From Isosphaeraceae bacterium (GTDB taxonomy: Bacteria > Planctomycetota > Planctomycetia > Isosphaerales > Isosphaeraceae), in the NCBI GenBank assembly GCA_021324445.1, contig JAJPJC010000164.1, forward strand, positions 1 through 58,985: a DNA stretch of 58,985 nt, given 5' to 3'. The notes beneath the pieces are model-generated. The model was given only the letters and a program-made list of their open reading frames with translations. It made no database searches and had not been told where the DNA came from. Made by a program: the position numbers and the translations under genes. Shown piece by piece: positions 43,891 through 52,627 of this stretch. Within the stretch, counting starts at the first letter, position 1. Each line of letters starts with the position of its first letter.

Positions 43891-46392
43891 TCAATGATTG
43901 AACAAAAATTCACGACTATTTAGCAATGCCCAGAAGATGTCTCCCAGTGCCTGGGCCGGGTCCTTTTCCTGGCTCAGGATGGGGACCAGCCTGGCGAGCT
44001 CGGCCCGAGTTGGCTGGCGCGACAGGCAGCGGATGTAGAGCTCGGTGATGCGTTCCTCGGGGAGCTTCCTGGTGGCGATGAGCTTGGGGATGAGTCCGCC
44101 CTGCTGGATCTTGCCGTTGACGGTCTTGCCGTTGAGCAGGTGGAGGGCCTGGGAGAGGGTCGGCTCCATCTTGACCTCGCAGGAGCAAGGCGTCTCGCGG
44201 GTGGCGCGGCCGAAGGTCCGGAGGAAGTAGGTCGAGGACGTGCCGTCGGCGATCTGGACGGCGCGTGAGCCCAGCGGCAGGCCGTTGAACTTGTCCTTGG
44301 TCTCGGTCACCGCGCTGATGCTGTCGAGCAGGTTCTCGGCCTTGATCCGCCGGACCAGGGCGTGGGCGAAGTTCCGGTCGTCGCCGGCGTTGCTCGCGTT
44401 GCGGTGGGTCGAGCGCTGGTAGGTCCGCGAGTTGCAGATGTCGCGGACCAACTGCTTGAGGTTGTACTTGGTGTCGGTGAAATGCTTGCCCAGCGCCTCG
44501 AGCAGTTCGGGGTTGGAGGCCGGGTTGCTGACCCGGAAGTCGTCGACCGGCTCGACGATGCCGACGCCCAGGAAGTGGGCCCAGACCCGGTTGGCGAACG
44601 AGGTGGCGAACCACGGGTTGCGGGGAGAGGCCAGCCACTGGGCCAGCACGACCCGGCGGTCCTTGCCCCGGACGTCCGGGACTTCGCCGCCGAGGAACTT
44701 CGGCGGCATGGCCCGGCCGCCGACCGGGTGGCTCACCTCGCCACCGCCCGAGTTGAAGACGATCGTCTCGCGATAGTCCTCCCCCGGCTTGCGGCCGATC
44801 TGGACGAAGAACGCCGCGAAGCTGTAGTAGTCGTCTTGAGTCCAGCGGTCGAAGGGGTGGTTGTGGCACTGGGCACACTGCACGCGGATCCCCATGAAGA
44901 CCTGGGCCACGTTCTCGGATAGCGGCAGGGTCTCGTTGGTGAGCTGGTAGAAGTTGGTCGCCGCATTCTTGAACGTGCCGCCACTGGCGCTCAAGAGCTC
45001 CTGGACCATCTCGTCCATCGGCGTGTTCTTCGAGAGCTTGTCGACCAGCCAGTTGTAATAGAGGAACATGGCCTTCTGGCTGACGTTGCGGGTCGCGTCG
45101 GTGCGGACCTGGAGCAATTCGGCCCATTTGGAGACCCAGATCTCGGAGAACTCCTTGCGCTCGAGCAATTCATCGATCCACCGGGCGCGCTTCTTCGGGT
45201 CGGTCGAGGCCATGAACCGGTGGTACTCTTCGACGGTCGGCGGCAGGCCGACGATGTCGATGGCCGCGCGGCGGAGGAAGGTCGCATCGTCGCACTGGCC
45301 GGAGGGTGCGATCCGCAGCTTCTTGAGCTTGTTGTTGACCAGCGTGTCGACGTAGTTGACCTCGGGTTCCTCGGGGAAGGTGAACTCCAGGCCCCGGGGC
45401 AAGACGATGAACTGGGAGCCCACCGTGTGGGTCTCGAACCGGGCCATGACGAACGCCTCGCCGCGCTGGCCGGCGGTGACCAGGCCATCGGGACTGACCG
45501 GGGCCGAGACGTCGTTGTTGGTCAGAAAGACGGCCAGGCTGGTGACGTCGCGGTCGGTGCCGTCGGAGTATCGGGCGCGGACGGTGAGCTGCTGGGTCGC
45601 TCCCGGGCCGTCGAGGACCGCCTGCCTGGGATAGAGGTCCACGCCGACGACCTTGGGGAGCTTGGCGGGATCGTCATTGGGTACGCCGGCCTCGATCCAG
45701 CGGTGGAGCGTCTGGTAGAGTTCGCTGGCCGGCTCGAACCGCTTGCCGCCGGTATGGGGCACGGCGCCGGTGGCCTTCTCCAGCAGGGTGCTGTCGGCGG
45801 GGACCGCCAGGTTGATCCGCCGCCCGACCATCTCGCGGGTCAGGCGGTAGTGGTCCCCTGCCGGGTCGAAGCCGAAGAGCGAGATGCGGAACCCGTCCTT
45901 GCCCCGGGCCGCGCCGTGGCAGCTCCCGGTGTTGCAGCCGGCGCGCATGAAGACCGGCATCACGTCGAGCCGGAAGCTGATTGGCGGCTGGACGGTCGCC
46001 TGCGCGACCTTCACCGGCACGACGACCCTCCGGCCGTCATAGCCGACGGTCAAGTTCGTTGACCCGTCCGCCACGGGGTAAAAGACCGCGCCCACGCGCC
46101 GCACCCGTTTGGCGTCGGCCAGGGTCAGCGACGCCTCCTTGGTGACGTCGCGGGTGATCCCGTCGGCGAAGGTCGCCTGGACCACGATCGACTGCCGGTC
46201 GCGGGCCGTCGTCAACTGGATCTCGCCTGGGTAGACCGCCAGCCCGGTCAGGGCCGCCGTGTGGGCCGGCGCGAAGACCTGGTCCGGCAGCTCACCCGGC
46301 TTCGCAACGGCGGCCCGCGCGGACGCGGCCAGGCCCAGCACGAGAAGGCCGAACCCACTCTTGCGGACGATCGAGGACAGAAAACGGCTCAT
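43891..46392 (-). CDS. DUF1549/DUF1553 cytochrome-like protein with Ig-like domains
   Basis: 833 residues from the ATG at 46392 (or 838 from 46407). A signal peptide (about 1-28) precedes a BIG2-like domain (DVTKEASLTLADAKRVRRVG). GCNTGSCHGAARGKDGFR contains a CNTGSCH haem-like motif. A second Ig-like region (VRARYSDGTDRDVTSLAVFL) is followed by DUF1549 (FLRRAAIDIVGLPPTVEEYH, VQCAQCHNHPFDRW with CAQCH) and DUF1553 (NPWFATSFANRVWAHFLGVG to the end). These proteins are a planctomycete hallmark and nearly always pair with DUF1501 proteins. They are exported and probably bind haem; their substrate is unknown. Confidence 0.92.
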   Translation of the reverse strand: MSRFLSSIVRKSGFGLLVLGLAASARAAVAKPGELPDQVFAPAHTAALTGLAVYPGEIQLTTARDRQSIVVQATFADGITRDVTKEASLTLADAKRVRRVGAVFYPVADGSTNLTVGYDGRRVVVPVKVAQATVQPPISFRLDVMPVFMRAGCNTGSCHGAARGKDGFRISLFGFDPAGDHYRLTREMVGRRINLAVPADSTLLEKATGAVPHTGGKRFEPASELYQTLHRWIEAGVPNDDPAKLPKVVGVDLYPRQAVLDGPGATQQLTVRARYSDGTDRDVTSLAVFLTNNDVSAPVSPDGLVTAGQRGEAFVMARFETHTVGSQFIVLPRGLEFTFPEEPEVNYVDTLVNNKLKKLRIAPSGQCDDATFLRRAAIDIVGLPPTVEEYHRFMASTDPKKRARWIDELLERKEFSEIWVSKWAELLQVRTDATRNVSQKAMFLYYNWLVDKLSKNTPMDEMVQELLSASGGTFKNAATNFYQLTNETLPLSENVAQVFMGIRVQCAQCHNHPFDRWTQDDYYSFAAFFVQIGRKPGEDYRETIVFNSGGGEVSHPVGGRAMPPKFLGGEVPDVRGKDRRVVLAQWLASPRNPWFATSFANRVWAHFLGVGIVEPVDDFRVSNPASNPELLEALGKHFTDTKYNLKQLVRDICNSRTYQRSTHRNASNAGDDRNFAHALVRRIKAENLLDSISAVTETKDKFNGLPLGSRAVQIADGTSSTYFLRTFGRATRETPCSCEVKMEPTLSQALHLLNGKTVNGKIQQGGLIPKLIATRKLPEERITELYIRCLSRQPTRAELARLVPILSQEKDPAQALGDIFWALLNSREFLFNH

Positions 46393-46418
46393 GGTGATGG
46401 GATCCACGGGTTTCTCAT

Positions 46419-46477
46419 GTAGGTCAGGCTTTAGCCTGACACGGAACCGAATCGCGTTAGGTTAAAGCCTGACCTAC
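46419..46477. repeat. Palindromic element between PPC and DUF1553 genes
   Basis: Perfect 15-bp arms: GTAGGTCAGGCTTTA at 46419-46433 and its complement at 46463-46477. The right arm contains the stop codon of the PPC gene (46474-46476). The core GTCAGGCTT..GCCTGAC is shared with the element at 48904-48962. Confidence 0.9.
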
Positions 46478-48891
46478 TTCTTGGCCTGCTTGCTTTCCAG
46501 CCGGAGTTTCTCCAGCCGGCTGAGCGGCTTGGCGGGCGCGGCCGCGGGCTTGGGAGCGGCGGCGACCTGCGCCGGTGCGGGTGCCGGCGCGTTGGGCTTG
46601 GGCGGCAGCGGCACGTCGATCCGCAAGGTGCCGCTGCCCAGGTTGTGCACGATCGGCTCGCCGTTCTGCGTCACCACGACCTGGCAGAACAGGCTGGTGT
46701 GGTTGCCGGCCGGCGAGACCTTGTCGGTCTTGATGTGGAAGACCAGGTCGGTCGTGTCCTTGGTGATCGTCTTGACGTCGGTGGTGACCTTGTTCGGCAG
46801 TCCCAGCAGCGAGACCTGGGCCGCGCCGGGGAAATCGACGGCCTTGGCGACCTTGATGGCCATGTCGACCTCCTTGCCCTGCTCGACGCTGGCCGCCTGA
46901 AACGCGAAATTGACGAACGGCTGGGCGATGGTCAGGTTGGCCAGTTGCGAGGAGACCAGGATCGGGCCGGACGGGACCCCCGAGGCGCCGTGGACCACGA
47001 TCTTCCAGGTCCGCAGCTCGGCGCCGCCGTCGGCGTTCATCGGGATGACGGCTTCCTCCGTCCCCTCGGGAATGGCGATGCCGCCGGCCGAGCCGACGCC
47101 CGGCGGGTTCCAGGGGAGATAGACCGCGATCGCCGCCTTGAAGCCCGGCTTGCGGTGGGCCCGGACCTTCAGCCCCATCGAGCCGCCCCGGACCAGCGGG
47201 ACCTTGGGCTCGACGATCTCGATTGTGTAGGGGCACTCCTCGGTCACCGCGACCGCCAGGCGGTTCACGTCCCGCGACCAGACGTTGACGTTATTCTGGC
47301 CGAAGACGAGGATCGACGTGGAGGTGAACTCCGAGGGAACCGTGAGCTTCTCATCCACCGGCTTGCCGGTGACACTGGCCAGGGACCCGGCGAGAGGGGC
47401 ATCGGGCCTGGCCGAGAAGAGCACGGGCACGACCGGCTGGCTGGCGGCCATGACGGGCGCCTCGACGCTCACCCCGGCCGGTAAGCCGGCGACCCCGACC
47501 TTGAGCTCGCCGCCGAAGTCGTACCGGCTGCCGTAGATCAAGATGGCCTGGCGGTTCCCCTTGGGCACGGCGACGGCGATCACGCCGGTCCCCAGCGGGA
47601 TCTGCTCCGTGACGGTCGACATCACCAGCCTGGGCTCGACCGGCGTGACCTCGATGCGATACGCATAATCGGGCCCGCCCTTGCCGAGATGGTCGACCAG
47701 CCAGATGACGTAATCGGCCGTCTCCGGGGCCTGGAAGCGGAAGTAGCTGTCCGGCGGGACCGAATCGTCATCCCCGAGGCTCGCGCCGGCGCCCTTCTTG
47801 CCCAGGTACATCACCGGATCCAGCGGGGAGCGAATGCGGCGCGCATAGCAGTGGATGTCGAAGACCTGCCCCGTGGTCGCCTTGAAGACGAAGTGGTCGA
47901 CATCGCCGGGCTTGTCGATCACGCCGTTGAGGGCCATCGGCGCGGTGAACGCGGTGGCGTGAGCCTGGTCGTCGTTGGGCTCCTGCTCCATCACGTTGGA
48001 GAGCGGCGTGAGCCGGAAGCTATTCGGGTAGGGCGAGATTCCCTTCTCGTCCTGGCGGACCAGGCCGAAGGGCTTCTCCGAGGTCGCCGGGAGCTTCACC
48101 GTGGTGGTGGCCTCACCGGCCGGGTCGCCGATCCAGCGGACTGCCAGGGTCTCGCCCGGCTTGCCCCCGGCCGGCAGGACCGCCGTGGCGCGGGGGAAAC
48201 TCCCCACGTGCAGCCGGTAGAGACAGCTCGCGTTCCCCGCGTAGGCGCTTTCGCGCACCTGGATGATGTAATTGCCGTCCTCCGGCGCGAGGATCGAGGT
48301 GAACCCGTCCCGCCAGACCAGCGCCGCGTCGTCGCTGGCGCCCAGCTCGAACCGCTTCGCATTGAGGATCGCCACGTAGGGGTCGAACTCGAAGATCCCC
48401 AGCCGGTGCCCTTCGACTTCGGCCGAGATCCGCTCCCCCTTCTTGGCCGTGACGACGAAGTAATCGACGTCCTCGTTGTCGGCAACGCCATTGACCGTCA
48501 CGTTCATCGGGATCGGCTGCGGGGCCTTGAAGTCGTTGTTCGGCTCCTTCTCGGAGATCTCCTTCAGGGCGCCGACGCTGAAGGTCCGCAGCTCGCTGAT
48601 GCCAGTCGCTGTGCGGACCCTCACGTCGTGGAGTCCCAGGGCGCAATCGGCCGCGATCTTCAGCCGGGCCTGGACGGCGTTGTCATTCAGCTTCTTGATC
48701 GAGGCCGTCGTGATCCCCGGCTGGTAATAGACGATCTCCAGGGCATCGCCCAGCCGGGCGCCGGAGAACGTGACGTCCAGCTCGGTCCCGCGCTGGCCGC
48801 CCACCGGGCGGATCGCCGTCAGGCTCGGCGTGGCCGCCTGGGACGTCGATACCACGAGGGCGAGGACACTCGTGAGGAGACTGAAACGCAT
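46474..48891 (-). CDS. Exported protein with pre-peptidase C-terminal (PPC)-like domains
   Basis: 805 residues from the ATG at 48891. A signal peptide (1-19) is followed by an IPT/TIG-like region (SLTAIRPVGGQRGTELDVTF). PPC-type beta sandwiches begin at the recurrent EKEPNNDFKAPQPIPMNVTV and MEQEPNDDQAHATAFTAPMA, with DVDYFVVTAKKGERI and DVDHFVFKATTGQVF. Further beta domains end in a Pro/Ala-rich region and LSRLEKLRLESKQAKK. PPC domains bind polysaccharide or aid secretion in other proteins. It lies between the DUF1501 and DUF1553 genes of the operon, where planctomycetes often carry such a member. Confidence 0.85.
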   Translation of the reverse strand: MRFSLLTSVLALVVSTSQAATPSLTAIRPVGGQRGTELDVTFSGARLGDALEIVYYQPGITTASIKKLNDNAVQARLKIAADCALGLHDVRVRTATGISELRTFSVGALKEISEKEPNNDFKAPQPIPMNVTVNGVADNEDVDYFVVTAKKGERISAEVEGHRLGIFEFDPYVAILNAKRFELGASDDAALVWRDGFTSILAPEDGNYIIQVRESAYAGNASCLYRLHVGSFPRATAVLPAGGKPGETLAVRWIGDPAGEATTTVKLPATSEKPFGLVRQDEKGISPYPNSFRLTPLSNVMEQEPNDDQAHATAFTAPMALNGVIDKPGDVDHFVFKATTGQVFDIHCYARRIRSPLDPVMYLGKKGAGASLGDDDSVPPDSYFRFQAPETADYVIWLVDHLGKGGPDYAYRIEVTPVEPRLVMSTVTEQIPLGTGVIAVAVPKGNRQAILIYGSRYDFGGELKVGVAGLPAGVSVEAPVMAASQPVVPVLFSARPDAPLAGSLASVTGKPVDEKLTVPSEFTSTSILVFGQNNVNVWSRDVNRLAVAVTEECPYTIEIVEPKVPLVRGGSMGLKVRAHRKPGFKAAIAVYLPWNPPGVGSAGGIAIPEGTEEAVIPMNADGGAELRTWKIVVHGASGVPSGPILVSSQLANLTIAQPFVNFAFQAASVEQGKEVDMAIKVAKAVDFPGAAQVSLLGLPNKVTTDVKTITKDTTDLVFHIKTDKVSPAGNHTSLFCQVVVTQNGEPIVHNLGSGTLRIDVPLPPKPNAPAPAPAQVAAAPKPAAAPAKPLSRLEKLRLESKQAKK

Positions 48892-48903
48892 CGGGGGCTC
48901 CTC

Positions 48904-48962
48904 GTCGGTCAGGCTTTCGCCTGGCATATGTCGAAATCATGTCAGGCGAAAGCCTGACCGAC
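48904..48962. repeat. Palindromic element between DUF1501 and PPC genes
   Basis: Perfect 20-bp inverted arms: GTCGGTCAGGCTTTCGCCTG at 48904-48923 and its complement at 48943-48962. Each arm is itself nearly palindromic, so the element can fold as one long or two short hairpins. It lies within 20 bases of both flanking genes. Confidence 0.9.
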
Positions 48963-48981
48963 GGAATTGACTCGAGGACTC

Positions 48982-50292
48982 TCAGGCCAGCAGCTCCTTG
49001 ACGACCTTGCCCCCGTCGACGATCTCGATGGGCCGGTTGCCGGGGGCCATGAGCTCCTTGTCGGCGACGATGCCGAGGAGGTGATAGACCGTGGTGGCCA
49101 GGTCTTCGGGACCGATCGGGTCGCGCTCGGGCTCGGTGGCCGTGGCATTGGAGGCGCCGTGGATGGTGCCGCGCTTGATGCCGCCGCCGGCCAGGACGAC
49201 GCTGAAGACCTTGGGCCAGTGATCGCGGCCGGCGTCCTTGTTGATCTTGGGTGTGCGGCCGAACTCGCTGGAGACCATGACGAGGGTCCGCTGGAGCAGC
49301 CCGGAGCGGTCCAGGTCGCGGATCAACGTGGCGAAGGCCTGGTCGAAGGGGGGCATCTGGCTGTTCATGCCGGCGGCGATCTGGTAGTGGAAGTCCCAGC
49401 CGCCGTAATCGACGGTGACGAACCGGACCCCGGCGGCGACCAGCCGGCGGGCCAGCAGGAGCCGCTGGCCGGCGGCATGACGGCCGTACTCATCACGGAT
49501 CTTGGCGGGCTCGGCGTTGATGTCGAACGCCTCCCGCGCCTTCTGCGAGCTGATCAGGCTGTAGGCCCGTTCATAGAAGGTGTCCATGGCCGCGATGTTG
49601 TCGCTCTTCTCGCGCTCGGCGAAGTAGGCGTTGACCGCGTCGAGGACCTTGCGCCTGGTGGCAAACCGCGGCTCGGTGATCCCGCCGGGGAGGTTCAGGT
49701 CCTGGACCCGGAAGCCGGGATCGGCCGGGTCGCGACCCAGGCTGAACGGCGAGAACGACGAACTGAGATAGCCGGTGCCCGCGTAGACGTTGGGCTGGTT
49801 GGGGATGCAGACATAGGGCGGCAGGTTGTTCCGAGGGCCATACTCGTGGGAGACGACGCTCCCCATGCTGGGATACTGCAAGGCCGGGCTGGGGCGATAG
49901 CCGGTGAACATGTTGTGCGTGCCGCGCTCGTGGGCCGCCTCGCCGTGGGTCATCGAGCGGATGACGGTCAGCTTGTCGGCGACCTGTGCGGTCCTGGGAA
50001 GGGTCTGAGAGAATTTCTCCCCCTCGATCTTGGTGTCGACCGCGCCGAGCTCGCCCCGGTACTCGATCGGGGCGAACGGCTTCGGGTCGAAGGTCTCCTG
50101 GTGGGCGATCCCGCCGGGGAGGAAGATGTGGATCACCGAGTCGGCCTTCGCCGCGATCGCGGCGTAGTTCTTCTGCTCGGCCCGCGCCTCGATCCGGAGC
50201 AGATCGGCCAGGGTGATCCCCCCGAGCCCGATTGTCCCCACCGTCAGGAACCCGCGGCGACTGACCGCGGGGCGGAAACTGCCGGCTGCCAT
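48982..50292 (-). CDS. DUF1501 Tat-exported sulfatase-like protein
   Basis: 436 residues. A twin-arginine signal (SRRGFLTVGTIGLGGITLAD) is followed by the DUF1501 alkaline-phosphatase-like fold: ADSVIHIFLPGGIAHQETFD, KLTVIRSMTHGEAAHERGTH, TVDYGGWDFHYQIAAGMNS, VMVSSEFGRTPKINKDAGRD and HWPKVFSVVLAGGG. Possible metal ligands are the His/Asp residues of WDFH, GRDHW and the early IAHQ. It is the first gene of the four-gene minus-strand operon (DUF1501, PPC, DUF1553, WD40-cytochrome). Activity has not been shown for most members. Confidence 0.92.
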   Translation of the reverse strand: MAAGSFRPAVSRRGFLTVGTIGLGGITLADLLRIEARAEQKNYAAIAAKADSVIHIFLPGGIAHQETFDPKPFAPIEYRGELGAVDTKIEGEKFSQTLPRTAQVADKLTVIRSMTHGEAAHERGTHNMFTGYRPSPALQYPSMGSVVSHEYGPRNNLPPYVCIPNQPNVYAGTGYLSSSFSPFSLGRDPADPGFRVQDLNLPGGITEPRFATRRKVLDAVNAYFAEREKSDNIAAMDTFYERAYSLISSQKAREAFDINAEPAKIRDEYGRHAAGQRLLLARRLVAAGVRFVTVDYGGWDFHYQIAAGMNSQMPPFDQAFATLIRDLDRSGLLQRTLVMVSSEFGRTPKINKDAGRDHWPKVFSVVLAGGGIKRGTIHGASNATATEPERDPIGPEDLATTVYHLLGIVADKELMAPGNRPIEIVDGGKVVKELLA

Positions 50293-51002
50293 CGATGAAT
50301 CTCCTTTGCTCGGTGCAAGTCTCGGGAGATCGAAACCACGAGGCCCCGCTCACCCGGCGGCATCCCTCGCCCCCCGGGAAGTCGGGATCGCTGGGTGACT
50401 CACGCGTGGAAAATGGCTCGACCACCGGGAGAGGGACGCGACCCGGATCGCAGCACGATCACACGTCGCGGGGTCGGTGGTGCTCCACTCAGGAAGGTAC
50501 TGGTTACCCCATGTCCATAAATGCTTTGAAGCTCAGAAGTTGAATGAGAACTTCGAATCGAATCCAATCGCTTCGATCACGGTGCACCGCCAGGAGTGCA
50601 AAGCAGTTGTTAAATAAATACGGCGTGGTTGCATCAAGCGCTGGCGCAGTTTTCCAGAGAACCTCCGGCCTCTGCATGCAATTGGCTGGGGGCTGGGTTC
50701 GTTTCGTTGATTTCCTGTTGTAGAACAGCGGAGCGCGGTCAGTTGGCTGGTGGATCTTGCCGAAACTGCCTATCTTTGGCCTCGTTCGGTCTGATTTTTC
50801 TCCTCACAACTTGCTCTCCCCGGCATTTCATGCATGCAAACATCATCAGTGCGATGTTTGTCTCGCGAGTTTCGCGGGAGGAGCCTGGATTCTGATTCAT
50901 GCGAGCTTTTCTGCTTGATTGCGTTTAGGAGTAGGTTCCCGATGAGCCGATTTCGGGGCGGACAGCGATCCTTCCAGGCCCGGATCCCAAGAGAGTCGTA
51001 GG
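50293..51002. other. Intergenic region of lower GC
   Basis: About 710 bases with no convincing gene. From roughly 50500 to 50950 the composition falls visibly below the rest of the window (runs such as TGTTAAATAAATACG), suggesting foreign origin. A 88-codon open frame at 50629-50895 (plus) has no ribosome-binding site and no family motif. The region borders the broken integrase. Confidence 0.5.
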
Positions 51003-51052
51003 ATGTCGGACCCGCAATCGGCAATCCGCCGGGGAGGCTTTCCGATGCTCGA

Positions 51053-51600
51053 ATGAGCGGCCCGATGCGTGCCCTCTGCTACCGGTTGGCCGTCGCCTCG
51101 GGGTTGCGCTACTCGGAGATCGGCTCCATCAAGCCCGAGTCGTTCGACTGGACCGCCAAGCCGGCGGCGGTCACGATTCGGGCCGCCACCGCGAACAACG
51201 GCCAGACGGCAACCCTGCCCCTGCCGGATGACCTGACCGCCGATCTTGCGCGCTAGCGTGGCCGCCCGGCCCGCCGAGAAGGCAGTCTTTCCCCTGCCGC
51301 ACGACGAGGGCGCCGCGATGGTTCAGAGGGACCTGGACGCCGCCGGCATCCCCTCTCAGGACGTCGCGGGCCGCTCCTTCGACTTCCATTCGCTCCGTTG
51401 CGAGCTGGCGAGGCTGGCCGATGCCGCCGGGGTGACGCCGCGGGTCGTGCAACGGCTCATGCGTCATTCCAAGCTGGAGATGACCGGCCGCTACACCCGG
51501 CCGCGCGCCGTGGACATCGCCGCCGCCGCATCCTTGCTGCCGAGTCTCAAGCCCGAGGGCGAACAGCCCGAGGCGCTGGCCGCGACCGGCACCGACGACC
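51053..51600 (+). pseudogene. Tyrosine recombinase (phage-type integrase) remnant
   Basis: The first part reads MSGPMRALCYRLAVASGLRY then SEIGSIKPESFDW, with catalytic Arg in GLRYSEI, and ends at a TAG at 51254-51256. One base frame over, the second part gives VFPLPHDEGAAMVQRDLDAA, FDFHSLR (His/Arg), MRHSKLEMTGRYTRP (His and nucleophilic Tyr). All C-terminal catalytic residues are thus present but split by a frameshift near 51250, and the N-terminal DNA-binding domain is missing. The second frame stays open to 52019 across the tRNA 3' exon, which is not meaningful coding, so the end is approximate. The remnant points at the tRNA-Lys gene 250 bases away, a usual target of such enzymes. Confidence 0.8.
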
Positions 51601-51853
51601 GCCTTGCCCACCGACATGCGTCCGATCCGACCGACCCGGCCGCGCCGGACCCCGAGAATTCCGGGGTGAAAGGCTCATCCATAAGCAAACGCTTTGCCCA
51701 CCATTTGCCCACCGCAGGGGATGCTTCGGGATGTTTCGTGAGGCTTCCTGATGGAATGGCGGGATCGAACGATCCGACGTCGATGAAGCCTAACCCCCCG
51801 GAAAACAAGGCTCTTGAGGCTTCCCGAGGCTCCCTGATGCTTGGTGAGGCGAC

Positions 51854-52262
51854 TGACCGGGGAGGGACTCGAACCCTCGACCAACGGATTAACCTACCTC
51901 ATCGGCTTTCACCGACCGCCACAAGTGTGAGCGCGCCACCTGGGATGGCTGGCCGCGGTCGCGCTTGCGGGTTGAGTGTCTGGACTATCCCTTCGCCATC
52001 GCAGGCGTGCCGCGTCTAGTCTCTGGGGCCGAGGCCGGCTCAGCACCGGTCCCTTGCCTGCTGATTGCCCAATCCGCCGGCTTTTCCAACCGTCACGCTT
52101 GCCGTTACCGGCGGCGTTGTGGTGCCCGCGGCTCTCAGGGCGTCCCAGCATATTGCAGCATGCACTCATCGCGGTTCGCTTTCTTCCCGCGTGAGGCTCC
52201 GATACGGACTGCCTCCAGGCAGCCCCCGAAGTCCGTTGCTCTACCGACTGAGCTACCCGGTC
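51854..52262 (-). tRNA. tRNA-Lys(UUU), interrupted by a group I intron
   Basis: On the minus strand the 5' exon is 52262-52229 (34 nt) and the 3' exon 51892-51854 (39 nt). Joined, they give a 73-nt tRNA: acceptor GACCGGG/CCCGGTC, D-arm GCTC/GAGC, anticodon stem ACGGA/TCCGT with loop CTTTTAA (anticodon TTT), a five-base variable loop, T-arm GAGGG TTCGAGT CCCTC and discriminator A. All stems pair perfectly. CCA is not encoded. The interruption lies after U34. A weak -10-like TAATCT is at 52278-52283. If the intron is not removed, this gene would not yield lysyl tRNA. Confidence 0.9.
51893..52228 (-). ncRNA. Group I intron (IC3-like) in tRNA-Lys
   Basis: 336 nt, spliced after U34 and before U35, with a terminal G (omega-G) at 51893. 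Core motifs on the minus strand: a P4-like GGGCAATCAGCAGGCAAG within 52053-52075; the R-like AGAGACTAGACG (around 52013-52024) and the S-like AAGGGATAGTCCAG around 51979-51994, whose GACTA/TAGTC pairing forms P7. A P2-like hairpin is at 52165-52195. A 5' guide region includes GAGCC (52195-52199) and AGTCCGT (52204-52210), complementary to exon ACGGACT. There is no room for a homing endonuclease gene. These motifs match those of cyanobacterial tRNA-Leu and Azoarcus tRNA-Ile introns as I know them. Confidence 0.85.
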
Positions 52263-52627
52263 TCGTGGACGCCCTCCAGATTACGCCCCCGGGCGCGGCT
52301 CGTCCAGATCCCCTGCGATGTTGCGAGGTCGCCTCATTCGTGCCGGCCACGTCCAACCCAGGAGATTCGCGAAGCGTGCAAGTCGAGCTCATCGTCTCAA
52401 GACACTCCGCCGATCGTACTTATATCGACCGAGCGGTCGCGGCCCCCGGCCCCGGCCCGACCGAATGCTCAAAAAAGATTTAACATTCGCGTCGCAGTCG
52501 TCGGCGTTTCATGATAAAAGTAGTGGGACCTTCACGGCCTCGGGCCGTCGCGCGGTTGCCGTTGAGTCCCATCGGCCAGACCCGGTCTGACCGGGATCTG
52601 CGGCCGGAGCACCCCGGAGAGCGAGAA
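52263..52627. other. Region between tRNA-Lys and the second DUF1553 gene
   Basis: 365 bases. It must hold the promoters of the minus-strand tRNA and the plus-strand gene. Candidates are weak: TAATCT at 52278-52283 (minus) with TGGACG 17 bases upstream for the tRNA. Around 52420-52435 there is an AT-richer patch. No other gene is seen. Confidence 0.35.

Noticed and set aside
50629..50895. 88-codon open frame in the low-GC region
   Set aside because: No ribosome-binding site, no family resemblance, and codon use unlike neighbouring genes.
51751..51780. Second tRNA fragment (T-arm-like GGGATCGAACGATCC)
   Set aside because: The sequence is a short symmetric palindrome, and no matching acceptor or anticodon arm is found.
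51246..52019. 257-codon frame read as one complete protein
   Set aside because: Only its first 110 or so codons resemble integrase; the rest crosses the antisense of the tRNA exon and intron.
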